A stretch of DNA of 64,000 bases from Trebouxia sp. TZW2008 (taxonomy: Eukaryota; Chlorophyta; Trebouxiophyceae; Trebouxiales; Trebouxiaceae), in assembly GCA_002118135.1 (NCBI GenBank), contig BDIU01000032.1, positions 62,001 to 126,000 on the forward strand, in the 5' to 3' direction. The notes beneath the pieces were generated by a model. The model saw only the letters and a list, made by a program, of their open reading frames with translations. It was not told the DNA's origin and made no database searches. Every line of letters begins with the position of its first letter. Positions within the stretch are counted from its first letter, which is position 1. Below are positions 12,601 through 23,500 of this stretch, in pieces. The translations under genes and the position numbers were made by a program.

Positions 12601-13599
12601 TGCTAGAAATTGTGAAGATTGATAATGCTCAATATGATGATCACGACAAATGTGATTTGGGATTCTTGACATACCTAGTGCTATTTGGCACTGGCTGATG
12701 AGACATTGATGGTGGCAGCTTGTGCAAGGGAGCCGCTGAGTGTGCTGCAGCTTCCTGCACTAGCTCAGCCTGAACGCTTGCAACCACCTCAGACTCAGTT
12801 GCAGGCTCAGCATGCTGTGCCTCTGATACAAAGCTGGGACTGGCTGGCGGTGCAATGGCAGCCTTGAGCCGCTTGACATGTGATTGATACTGCTGCATGG
12901 TGTCTGCTGGTACCCTGCATCAGCGTGCATCAGCGTGCATCAGCAATGCCAGGCGAAAGAATGTGCACATTTTCTTATGCTGATGACAATGCTTGCATAT
13001 GCCTTAGCATTGACACCATTATAACTGGTTCTTCCTTTCATCACTGCAAGGCCTGCATTAGTGCGCATCAATAGTGCCAGGGACAAGAATATGTGACCAC
13101 TGCATGGCAATGCTTGTGTATGCCTGGACATTGACTGACGCATGGAGTGACCTCAGAGTATGGGCAACACCATGCATTGTCATGCAAATGTATACTGTGG
13201 TGCAGGGCATGTTCAGTACTCAATGCTGGAGCCGCATACCCTCTGTATCAAGTTGTTGAGCTTACAGCATGACATGAGCAGAATACATGCTTGCCGCGAA
13301 GAGACCATACCGTTTGGTGATACGGTTCTCCAGGTCCACCAGATGCCCTTCTAAGCTGGATACATACTGCACATACAACATAAGTTGTGCTCATATGTTG
13401 GCCCAGAGCTGAAGCTTGGTCTGAGTTACGCACGTACTTGATAGAAAACAGGACTGTGTTGCCAGTCCTGGAGTTCGTCTCTGCCTTTTGTATCGCCAGC
13501 GGCAATCTCGTCACAGTTTTTCAAAAGTCTTCTGAAGGACAGCTCTGAATAGCTGCCGCTTGTTGGTGGAGGTAGATCAGAGCTTGGCAAGGCTTGCAT
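9613..13599 (-). CDS. USE1: USE1-like ER/Golgi SNARE
   Basis: Six exons (13438-13599, 13311-13366, 12675-12914, 11769-11880, 10673-10848, 9613-9727) join in phase to 286 residues. The N-terminal part (ELSFRRLLKNCDEI, then YVSSLEGHLVDLENRI) and the linker resemble USE1, the Q-SNARE of Golgi-to-ER retrograde transport that pairs with Sec20, Sec22 and Ufe1/syntaxin 18. The SNARE motif starts at about residue 186 with ENLQEDVSEDM and fills exon 5; it is followed by a single C-terminal membrane span (LCVKLAILIAVAC, about 253-275) and a short tail. Exon 4 could instead end at 11892, four codons longer, since two acceptors share the phase. Introns hold a hAT-type MITE (10046-10561) and three copies of exon edges at 10988, 12100 and 12526. 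The start at 13599 is the first ATG in frame. Confidence 0.85.
10046..10561. mobile_element. hAT-type MITE in a USE1 intron
   Basis: The element begins CAGTGTTGCACCG and its other end, read on the opposite strand, begins CAGTGCGCAATACG, giving short inverted ends that start with CAGTG as in the hAT superfamily. It is flanked by 8-base direct repeats GTCTATGC (10038-10045) and GTCTGTGC (10562-10569), one mismatch, the size expected for hAT insertion. At 516 bases it has no room for a transposase and none is seen. The interior is rich in TACG, GTATT and GCGCAT words unlike the surrounding DNA, as expected for subterminal transposase-binding motifs. Confidence 0.75.
10988..11020. repeat. Copy of the USE1 exon 5 acceptor edge
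   Basis: This piece resembles 10827-10860, the junction where USE1 exon 5 begins (shared words CATGTC, ACTGACAT, CCTGCA, GTATTG). It is a direct copy inside the adjacent intron and still contains an acceptor-like CTGCAG on the gene strand. Confidence 0.5.
11031..11095. repeat. Dispersed repeat, copy A (second copy at 40256)
   Basis: GTCATTGCCAC, GTGTGGCAC, CAGCC, TGTTGGCTG and CTAAAGCA recur in the same order at 40256-40325, 29 kb away and in another context. Each copy contains two small inverted repeats (TGCCAC with GTGGCA, AGCCA with TGGCT). It may be part of an unknown interspersed element. Confidence 0.5.
11983..12030. repeat. GCAT/GAAT microsatellite
   Basis: A run of GCAT units passes into a run of GAAT units inside a USE1 intron. 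It is a simple tetranucleotide repeat, likely variable between strains. Confidence 0.9.
12100..12151. repeat. Copy of the USE1 exon 4 acceptor edge
   Basis: About 50 bases repeat 11876-11926 almost exactly (three or four differences), covering the last exon bases, the acceptor and the upstream intron with the likely branch site. It lies in the same orientation about 220 bases away within the same intron. Confidence 0.8.
12526..12604. repeat. Copy of the USE1 exon 3 donor edge
   Basis: The 79 bases repeat 12668-12746, the 3' part of exon 3 with its GT donor, at close to 90% identity. The copy can still be read as part of the exon (LPPPMSHQPVPNSTR) and keeps the donor, but lies in the intron 142 bases further on. 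Confidence 0.85.
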
Positions 13600-14292
13600 G
13601 CTATGCAACGATGCTGCAGCAAATGCTGTACGTCTCGATCGTCAGGTTGACTGTCGATGCATGCAACAGCTTCAGCAACCTTTCAAACTAAGAGCGGGGG
13701 CAGTCGGATGCATGTTTCAGCAATTTTTCTGGCTCGGTTTGCAACACAGGTTTCGGGGATCCTGCGCAAGTGCTTAAGGATGCAAGCAACCTGTTTTGAC
13801 TGTGGTATGCTGACCCAGATCTGACATTATGCATGTGACATTCTGGCAGATGAATCTGCCACTGCCGTATGATCACGGCACGAGGCAGCTACATGCAAGC
13901 ATCTAGCAGATGTGTCAAAGTTCCTTGCGCTGTACAGGTGACTTCAGCTGATACATGCAACAGGAGAGGCGGCCATGCCAAAACGACACCCCTGCAGGCT
14001 GAAAATTTCCAGGCCAATGATGTTGCCCACATGTTGCCCATGCATGGGTACTACTGGCACTCTGCAATCTCTAAACAAACAGCATCAACACAAGGGTTGA
14101 AAGTGGCGTGCTACTCTGGCCTCAAAACCACTGAACACCCACTAGATAAAATAAAGTCCAAGATTTGGACTCCAAGCTGCTGATGGTTCCCAGCTGCTCT
14201 GGTTCAGACATTACTGTTGAAGCCTGACCATGATGCAACTGCCAAACAACACTTTTAAGGGGAAGACAACTGCAGCATCTCTGCGCCTGCTG
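13600..14292. other. Between USE1 start and CFAP73 stop
   Basis: Upstream region of USE1 and 3' region of the CFAP73-like gene, both minus-strand. Open frames here are short and look like chance; no repeat or RNA gene was noticed. Confidence 0.4.
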
Positions 14293-17155
14293 TCATCTAT
14301 CACCAGCAACGCTCGCTCTGTCACCCCTTGCTGCTGCTTGCATGCTGCTTTTGAAATTGCTCTTCTGAGCTGCTTCTTTGATCGCACCAAGATCTGACAC
14401 AAAGTTGCCTATCGCCTCCAGCTGCAGCAGTGGATTTGTGACATTGCCATGCGCAACCTTGGACCGCTGCCGACACCGCTGAAACAGGTTGTCTGTTGAC
14501 ATGCATACCTGCAAACATCCAGCAGATGCAATGACTGTCTCGTCTGGGCAAACTACGGTTCTGCAATCTGTTTTGTCGTGCATGCAGGTCCTTACAGCAG
14601 CCAGCCCCTCCAAGCTTTCCTGTAAACTTGTTTGGAAACAGTATGTTTTGCGTTTTGTGTCATGAGAGGGTGGTGAGGTTACAGCTGCAGCAATCAGCAT
14701 GCAACAAATGACATGCAGCCGGTATACATTTGCTATCAAAGCCCTGTGCTTGTAGCAACTTCAGCTCTGTAAATTACCTGCCCATACTCTAGAGTCTTCT
14801 GTGAGGCAACTTGCAGGCTGTAGTCCTTCTTAGTCTCTTGTGCGTATGACTCAGCCTCATATGTCTCCAGTTGCTTCTTCAAGCGGGAAATGGTGTTGTT
14901 GAGGTTTACAATCTCATCTGTCTTGGTCTTGGTATACGCTTGCAGCTCGGACCTGCAAGCAACTGCAACACCATTGCTAGCCAGACTTTACAATACATAA
15001 GCATGAGTTGTTTCATGATATGCTTTGAGTGTCATGCTACTGTATCACTCCATCCCTGGCTGCCTGTATTCACAAAGCTCCCGTTATGACACCGAAGGCT
15101 GTAGACTCTTCTTTTGTGTAAGACTCCTGACTAGGTTGCCTGCATGTGAGACTGCAGTAAGGTAGGTGGACTGCCCGGCTTGGAAATCGATCTGGAGGTG
15201 CAACTGCGTTTTGCAGCCATGGCATCATGTCAATGCAGAGTTGCGTCATGGCTCCAAGCAACAATGCACCATTATGAGCCTGATTTGACTCACAGCGTCC
15301 ACAGAGCATTGATGGCTTCCAGTGACATGATGGGCATGGCAGGTATTGGTCCCACAGCAGCATCAGCGGCAGCAGCAGTACTCTGCTTGTGAAGCTGTGT
15401 AGACAGACCTGGTTTGCTCTGTGGCCTCACCAAACTGGTTACGCTGCTCCTTGAGATCCTGGTTTGTGGCTGCTAATGTGGCATGTCGCAGAATCAGGTC
15501 CCCAATTTCATGGAACTCATCTGCACCCTCTAGCACGCTCTCCAGGTAGTGCTGATACCTGTCAGAAGATTGCTTCAGTCCTCCTCACTGGTGCTCACCA
15601 AATGTGTCACAGGTGCAATAGGAGAAGTGCATGCAAATTTGAGTGCAGCTGTAAAGGTGTCACTGCAGTTGCTTAAAGACAGCGTGCACTCTGCCTTTCA
15701 GCAACAAAGCAACATCTCTGGCCATTTGCTGTGTCAATGCACAACTCTTGTCAACATGTGTGTCGGCAGATGACGCCACTCACATGGCTTATAATGAACA
15801 TCTGGACTTGGGTGGAAGGGCTGAGACTCACCTGATATTCCGCTGAAGCAACTGCTGAACCTGCTGTCTCTGAGCTGTCAGGTCTTCCATTGCAGTACCC
15901 TGCACGCAGCATCAGCACGCTTTTGCATGAGCTCTCACATCCTCTGACCGCCCTTTTGCTTATGTGGTGATCTGAAATCAGACACTCAAAATAGGCCTGA
16001 CGAGCACAGCTTCGGAGAAGTGTGTGACTGCTTATATGCAGGTGCGCTGGCTGGGGCTCCGGCTCTTTTGCTCTCACCAGCAAGCCAATGATGAGGGACC
16101 AGCAGCACATCCCTGCATGCTTTGCTCTTTGTGTACAGGACTGATGTCTGCAGAGAACAAGTCTGCAAAGGCAGCCCATACTAGCTGTAATTTCAGTGTG
16201 ACAAGCTATGCAACACTGCAGAATGTCAGTACCTGCATCAGAGACTTGCTGGTGTTTGGCGCTGTGAGAGGCAAATCGTGACACATTTGTACACGTCAGG
16301 GCTGATACAGACAAGGCTCTGTATACTGTATACTGTATGCTGTTGGCTGTGGTCCCGCCACAACAGACATAAAGTTGAGAGGGTGAGTTTTGAGAAGACA
16401 CGCAAAGCATTATTGCGCGAAGGCATTGGGAAACAGCAGGCTGCACAGGCAACTGTGTCATATAACAATATTATGATACAAGCAACAGCTCACCAGCTGC
16501 TCCACCTCCCGCTCCTTCTCTTCTCTGGTTTTGCGCTCATCCTGCGCCTTCTTGAGCGCATGCATGCGCTTGGCGTCATTCTCTTGCAAAAACTTTGAGA
16601 ATCGTATCAAGGACTCTTGTAGCTCTAGATCTTTCTTCTTGAGACCTTCTTCGCGCCGTTTGAACACCTCTTCCTGGTGTAGGCAGTTGGTCATGTAGTT
16701 GTAAGACAAATGGTGGGGAGTAGAAGCATATCATGCCTTGCAGGATTTGCTGCAGGCTCAAACCTTTCTGTTGAACTCCATTTTCTGCTGCTCAAGTGCC
16801 TCCTGCACCTCAAACATCTGTCGCCGCTTCTCCAAGAGGCGCGTCGCAGGGGACACATGTTCCAAGACCAGGGTGTGAGGTACAGCCCTGCACAGCCAAC
16901 AGCGTTGCAGAGCAGCCCGACTGAACATATCTGTTTCAGCACTGCAGACAGGATTAGAACAATTGCTATACGATTGACGCGCAAGCACTGGATCAGCATG
17001 TCCTGTTGTATATGCTGCATGTGTTTGTCAAAACACGACCGAGATTCCAGGCTGTAGGAGCTGCGACCTTTGAGTATCAGTGTGCTTGATGTGCAGCGTG
17101 CACAGACTTTGACGCACCTCTTGCGCTGCAGCAGCGTTACTTGTTGTGGATCCAT
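14293..17155 (-). CDS. CFAP73: CFAP73/CCDC42-like axonemal coiled-coil protein
   Basis: Seven exons (17118-17155, 16764-16887, 16494-16673, 15832-15899, 15409-15558, 14778-14952, 14293-14508) join in phase to 316 residues, the family length. After a short leader, a DUF4200 coiled coil starts with SPATRLLEKRRQM and runs through EEVFKRREEGLKKKDLELQE, RFSKFLQENDAKR and a charged KTREEKEREVEQL stretch. A middle block YQHYLESVLE and a second coiled coil with NNTISRLKKQLE follow. This is the CFAP73/CCDC42 pattern. The Chlamydomonas member FAP73 (MIA2) forms, with FAP100, the complex at the base of inner dynein arm f on doublet microtubules. No signal peptide or membrane span is present. The close match across the whole length makes the family firm; choice between CFAP73 and CCDC42 is less so. 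Confidence 0.88.
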
Positions 17156-18009
17156 ATGGACTTGCAACGAAAGAACAGGCAGTAGCAGGTGCTGTTACGT
17201 GAGTCTGTCACCGAGATATACGCGTCGGCGTTGCCGACACTGCACAGCTTCACTTCTGCAAGCCTGCACACCGGTACAAGCAGGGACTGTCTCGCAAATT
17301 GCAACCGAGCACGACTGCGCGCAAGGCAACCTGTATATAATTCGTGGCAGTCAGGTCACGCTCGTGAAGTCGCGATCTGAGCTTGCCAGTCTGCCTCAGT
17401 CGATTGCAGCGCCAAGGTGAAGAAGACGTCAGGTCATGCAATAGCAAGCATCTGACTGCAAGCCTTAAATTTGCATGCGCTTGTCAGCCCCTTGCAGCTA
17501 CGCACCTGCCATGTGAGTTTGGCCAGATGCTGATTCTGCAAGCTGAAGCTGCTGAACCACTTGTGCACATATGCAAAGCACATGCGCTATTAGACAGCGA
17601 TGCATTTTGCCAGCATCTGCCAAAACTTGTGTGGCATCCGTGCACATATCCCTATTGGACAAGGCCAATGCAGACTTGCCAAGTACCACACAGGCATCAC
17701 TGTCTGTATGCAGAACCTTACATGGCCGGGCATGGTAAAACGATTGATGTGCACATAGCAACTTCGTCTGTGTCTTGTCACTTCACACATGTGTCTACCC
17801 ACTATAAACTTCTACAGCAGGTTTCATGTGCAGCAGAACGCTGCAGCAAACAGTGCCGCGCTTGCTTTATAGCAGGGTATTGACACATTGAAGTGCCAAT
17901 ATATATTGGCAGAGCTTGCTTGTAGGGCCTAGAAAACATGCTGCATCAAGCATAGCATACAACAACAGTAGATAGCAATGTCATTCTCATGACAACTGAA
18001 GCTTAGTGA
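17156..18009. other. Between CFAP73 start and MORN-gene stop
   Basis: Upstream region of the CFAP73-like gene and 3' region of the MORN gene. A 166-codon plus-strand frame (17383-17883) is cysteine- and histidine-rich without any domain and is not taken as a gene. Confidence 0.4.
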
Positions 18010-20077
18010 CTAAGCCACTGGTAGCAGTGGCACTGCGACAGGCTTAGCAGCCTCAGCTGGCGGGAATTGCAGATCTGACGCCTCATCTGGTCTTTCAGCC
18101 ACAGATCTGTAGGCAAGGCCTTCATACTTGGGGAAGGCAGGGGCAACGACATCCTCAGCTGGCGGCTCCCCATCAGCAGGAGGGTCAGCACCGACACCTG
18201 CACCATTGGCACGCTCCATTAATTGAACGCTACATCACTTGTATTGACCAGCACAATTTGTAACGAGATATACAGCAACATATTGGCCTGCTGATGGCTG
18301 GGTAAATCCAGGACATGAACTTGTTAGCTGGCAGCAGCAATATGCTTCTGCTTGCTTATGATTACCGCAGTGTTTTATTGGCACCGCATAGCCAATGCAA
18401 ACAATCCCAGGAGAGAAAAACAGGCGGTTTGCGGAAGGAAGAAATACAATCCATTGCCTTGCATAGGAATCTCAGTCACTTTCTGGGGTGACAACAGAGT
18501 CATGATCGGCAGTCAAAGTTACTCAGTCATCATTTGCAAACTTCATCTTCATTGGGCTGGGCCTGACCTGGAGGCAGGGTGTAGTTGCCTTTCTGCATCA
18601 TGACAGGGCCGTGGTCTGCCATGAGGTATGATGCAGCCATTGCAGGCATGCGAAGGCTTCTGTGGGCACAGATGGTAAAAGTGCCCTGCCCTTCTGGCAG
18701 ATTGGCCTTGAAGTTGCCTTTGAACTGGTAGGAGGGCTGATCATAGATGCCCTGCCCCTTCAGGGTGCCCTGCTCCCAGGTACCCCTCAGGCAACCCCCC
18801 TTGGTGTCCCAGTATACCCCCTGCATATCAAAACCCAGAAAGTCGCAACTGAGTACATCATTCCAATTGCTATGCTTGGCACTTCAGGGTGCCATGCTCC
18901 CCAGGCAGCCCGTGTTAGTGTCCAGTGCAGTCCCCTGCAGAATTGAATACAATCTATCACAAGTGTAGTCAGTAGTTGTGCTGATGCACTGAAAGTTCAG
19001 ATGCCGCCTGACAATGCTCCATTGCATAATGCTTGGCACCTTGGAGTGATCAACATGTGTCAAGTGTGAGAAGAAACCAGTCATATACCCAAAGCTGCCT
19101 ATCATGAACACATGAAACCTGCATGCATAGAATGAGTGACCACATGAATTGCATCGAGGACTCTTAACACTCTTGATGTAAGCATCAGCACCCGTCCTGC
19201 TCTATAAGAGTGAAGAGCAGGTCACAGCAACGCTGGAAGGTTTACCTGTCCATGCTTCTTGCCAGCCTGCCATGCACCCACATAGGTGCTGCCATCAACG
19301 TACTCATACTGCCCCTGCCCCTCAAACTTGTCCCCTGCAAACTGCCCTTGGTATGTAGCCCCATCAGGCTGTCTCATTATGCCCTGCCCTGACCTCTTGC
19401 TGTCGGCATAACTGCCGGCATAACCTCCTCCCTTGGCTACAAGGTACAGGCCAACCCCCTGCCGCCTGTCATTACTATACTGCCCAAAGTACGTGTCGCC
19501 ATTGCTGTAAACTGCCTTTGCGCGCTCATCTTTCCTCTTGTCTGTGCTGTCGTAGCGGCCTGCAAAGCAGGTCAGTCAGCACATGTGCTGCTGTTCCCTT
19601 GAGCTGATTGTCATTGTCATGCCATGCTGATGCCTGAGGGACACTCCCTGCAACAAGCTTGTTCCTTTGTGGCCTATTGAGCCCGCAACTCACTTTTTCA
19701 GCTTCATGCCTGTCGGTGTCAACTTATCTGATGCCCAGATGCTGTAGTGCTATCTTTGATCAAATTGGTCAAGCGCATACAGCATAAGTAGTCGTCACCT
19801 GGGTAAGCTTCTTGGCGTCAACAGCAGGTCAGCACAGACAACATAGCAGCCAAGAGCCAAAGATTGTTGCAAAAGTAATTGATCTTGCTGGCAAAACGAC
19901 AGGTACTAGTACAGCATACAGACCTTCATAGTTGGCAATGCCCTTGAGCTCATCAGCAGAGTCCTCAAGGGCAGCGCCGGGCAGGGTTCGCCCCAAGCAG
20001 CCCAGCCTCCACTGCCACTGAGCCCTCTCTTGAGCTTTCACCTCCTCAGGCACCTCCTCACCTGCACTCACCCCCAT
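18010..20077 (-). CDS. MORN-repeat protein, radial-spoke-head like
   Basis: Exons 19924-20077, 19246-19559, 18568-18820 and 18010-18197 join in phase to 302 residues. From about residue 50 there are six or seven MORN-type units: YSNGDTYFGQYSNDRRQGVG, YAGSYADSKRSGQG, TYQGQFAGDKFEGQG, YVGAWQAGKKHGQG, LRGTWEQGTLKGQG and FKGNFKANLPEGQG. The layout (an acidic N terminus ending in NYEGGRYD, then the repeats, then a proline/alanine-rich tail) is like RSPH1, a head protein of the axonemal radial spoke. MORN proteins outside cilia exist too, so the spoke role is an inference, helped by the CFAP73-like gene next door. An ATG at 20077 opens exon 1. The intron before exon 3 contains a decayed copy of that exon's acceptor edge. 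Confidence 0.8.
18881..18942. repeat. Decayed copy of MORN-gene exon 3 acceptor edge
   Basis: The words TTCAGGGTGCC, TGCTCCC, GTGTCCAGT and CCCCTGCA follow the order seen at 18757-18824, where exon 3 begins. The copy sits in the adjacent intron in direct orientation. Confidence 0.65.
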
Positions 20078-20537
20078 TTGCTATGATTGCCTACAAGTCT
20101 TTCTATACTGCACACAGTTTTACTCAGTACCATCAGATCTTCTCCTCTGTCACTGAGCCCTTTCCTGTGCACTCACCTCCTCAGGCACCTCCTCACCTGC
20201 ACCCACCCTTACTGGCTGTCATTGGCTGTCTTATTTGTTCCACTTCTGCACTGCTGAGTACTGCATTGCTGAGTACTGCATTGCTGATGATTTGCATTGT
20301 TTGTTACTGCATTGTTGACCGCAGATGGCGCACCAGCACAAAGCAAAAACACTTGATAAGCAAGCCCAACATATCGTGCACATTTCTGGCAGCAGCTTGG
20401 ATGCTGTACCATGGTGCTACACCTTTGAGCTGGCATCAAAGCTCACTTCTGATGATGCAACAGCATAAAGCCCAGGCTGATCTATGACCCATGCCATGCA
20501 ATGCTACCATACAGCATCTCTGGCAGCATGATGAATG
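20078..20537. other. Upstream of the MORN gene, with a short direct repeat
   Basis: The stretch CACCTCCTCAGGCACCTCCT with its flanks, present in MORN exon 1 at 20037-20070, recurs at 20166-20200. A three-fold CTGAGTACTGCATTG repeat is at 20250-20290. Otherwise nothing is recognised between the MORN start and the stop of the TerD-like gene. Confidence 0.45.
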
Positions 20538-23500
20538 CTATGCCTTGCTACAGCAACCAGTGTTGGCAAGATTAACAAGTCCCCGGGCATCAAGATCATC
20601 CACCTGTGCATCAAGATCATCAACTGAGGTCAATAACCTCCTGCAGGTGGATTTGCCTGATTTTGCAGTGCAGGTTAATAAGTTCGGTTCGGAGTTATCA
20701 ACCTGTTAAAGTTTTAAGTGAGGTTCATAACCACCCCAAAACTTATTGAAGGTTAACCAACCAACACTGTCAGCAACGTCTTCAGATATTGACAATCATT
20801 AGAGCAGTGCTCACAAGGAGAAATCACTGTGCACCATGGGTTGGCATCACAACTGGCAGTACCTGCTTCAGTCTTTTCAGCTATGGTCTTGGCAACCTGG
20901 CTGACTGCGGCCTGGGCTTTGCTGATGGCCAGCAGCGCAGTGCGTGCCACAGCTGCGTCAGACAGGAAGGCAGGCAGATCTGGGTTGGTGGCCGCTGCCC
21001 GCCACTGGCTGAAGGCACTTGTTATACTCTCCTGTACCACACGCCAAAGGGCTTTTGCAGCAATGTTGCGACTTTGAGAAGGCTCAGGCAAGAGTTGTCC
21101 TCACTTGGGATGAAGGGGCCCAAACTTGAGCTGTCGTTATCTGTCAGGCAATGCAATCGAAGGCAGGCGACTTTGGCTGTTGGCATGAGAGCACATCTTT
21201 ACGACAAAGCTTGCATGCTATTGCTCAATAGCTGATTTGCGCTCAAGCAAATCGCAGAACTACGCAAACAGATATCTTGAACAGGCTGACACTGCTAGTG
21301 CGTTGTTGTGGCGCATGTGATTTGATCGAGGGCAGCTCCCAGGGTACAGCGTTGCTTACCTTGTACATCTTGGCCATGACCACAGAGGGGCGGTCCTTGT
21401 ATGCACCAGCAGCGCTAGGGAACCTGAACCACCCCATGGACTTGTGCTGGGCTGCGTCTGTGGCGGTCACATCAGTCAGGCGCAGGTGGGCGCATGTCAG
21501 GGGGCCCAACCCCTCACCAGCAAAGTTGTTGATGGTGATCACAATGCTCCTTGTCGCCTGCAATACAAGCAGGGCCTTGCTGTCAACACTGTGCATGCAC
21601 AAAGTTGTTGATGGTGATCACAATGCTCTTGGTTGCTTGCAACATAAGCAAGGACTTGCTGCCAACACCAGGCGTCTACAACCTGTGTAGGGCTGTGCGC
21701 GTCATCATGCTATCCCTGTGAAACATGCCATGGATGACTCTTGTGGGTGGGGATGACTGCTAGGAGCTGACTGATGGCCGCCAGATGTTTTGTGATGGTT
21801 GGCATGAACACAAACTGCTGAAGCTCAAGCAAAACCAGACAAGCATGTCCAGGAGATGACCCTGGAAACTTATGTAGATTTAGCATGTACACAATCTCTG
21901 CAATGATACGCAAAGCCTCAGAGAAGACGCTGCCATGAGCCACGTCAGAAATGAAGCCTTGGGAAAGGAGCCTTGCATTTGCCATGTCACGACCAGTGAT
22001 ATTAGCGTAAAGCAATGCATCACATAAACAGCTCACCGCTGGAAGAGCTGACAGCTCAACAATGATGCCATCTTTCTGCGGAAACTCATCAGCATTCTTC
22101 ACAGGTGCAGGCAGCTTCTCAGCAGCCGCAGCCTCAGGCTTGGGCTCTTCGCCCTCTTCCGCCTCTTCTTCAGGCTCAGCAGCAGCGGACTCTTCTTCTT
22201 CAGGTGCAGGGGGGTCAGGCACAGTGGTAATGCCTTCTGCCTCTTTGCTCTTGCTGCTTACTGCCTGTGTTTGCTCCCCCTGCACAAGCAAACAGGACAA
22301 TTGAAGTTGTCAAGCCTACTCTGTGCGCTGTTGCTGTTGCCCCTCATTGCTTGTGTCTGCTCTCCCTGCACAAATCAACAACATAATCTGTTGTCCCTGC
22401 GTCTGCCTCATGCCCTCTGCCTCTTTGCTCTTGCTGCTCACTGCTTGTGTTTGCTCCCCCTGCACTAGCAAACAGACTTTATGCGGTGGCCATTCTGCAT
22501 TGTTGCTGCTGTCACAACAGGCCGCCTGAGTCTGCTGCCTCTGCATAAACTGATCAACACAAAATGTTGTCCTTGAGTCTACTTAACGCCCTCTGCCTCC
22601 TTGCTCTTGCTGCTCACTGCCTGTGTCTGCTCCACCGGCATGGGGACGAGTGTCTCTTGTCAAGTCTACCTGAAATATATATGTGCATTGTCAGTTTGCT
22701 GCTCACTGCCTGCGTCTGTGTCCCCTACATGGACCCACTCTGTGCTGCGAAAACTAGCTATGGTATTCAGCATTGTGGCTCTTGCTGCTCACTGCCTGTA
22801 TCCAGTCCCCCTGCACAAACAAGGAGTCATTCCCAACTGCCACTCTGCGTTGTTGCTGCTGTCTTAATAAGCTGCCTGTGCCTGCTCCCTCTGTACACTC
22901 GTATGATGTTCAGCAGTAATTAATACCCTTGGCCGCATTCACTACATAGCCAGACAGATGGAAGATTCTGTCAAAACGTACACTCTGTGAGCATGACCAC
23001 CTGATTTGCGGAACGATTGTCAAGGGATCATACATTTGATGCAGCATGCATAGCGCATTCCATGTCTTCATCAGCATGACGCAGAATTGCCAATGTCACA
23101 TAACACATGTTAAAATTCATGCTGGGTGGCATACTGCATTGTATGTTGGGTTGCAGGGCGTACTGTTATGTCATAGCACAGGGCATTCCACTCCATCTCC
23201 ACTCCCTCGATGCCCTCGCCAGAGAGAGCGCCTTCCCAGCCAAAGTCCAGGCGCACCTTCTGCACTGCCTGCCCACTGCAGCTCAGGCCCTCCACTGCGC
23301 GGTCCTCATACTGCCTCAGCAGCACAACCTGCAGGCCAACTGATGCATTACGCTAGTCAAGGTTGCTCTGAACTTCCACAGCTGGTACTTTGCCGTACAG
23401 GCACCCCAAACCTGCTTTGCATCTCCAATCTTCCGTTGTGCAGTCCCCAAATTGTCTAAGCAGCATTAACTGCAGGCCGACACACGCATTGCGCAACTCA

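Noticed and set aside
17383..17883. 166-codon open frame on the plus strand
   Set aside because: Cysteine- and histidine-rich without motif; no supporting splice structure or homologue recognised.
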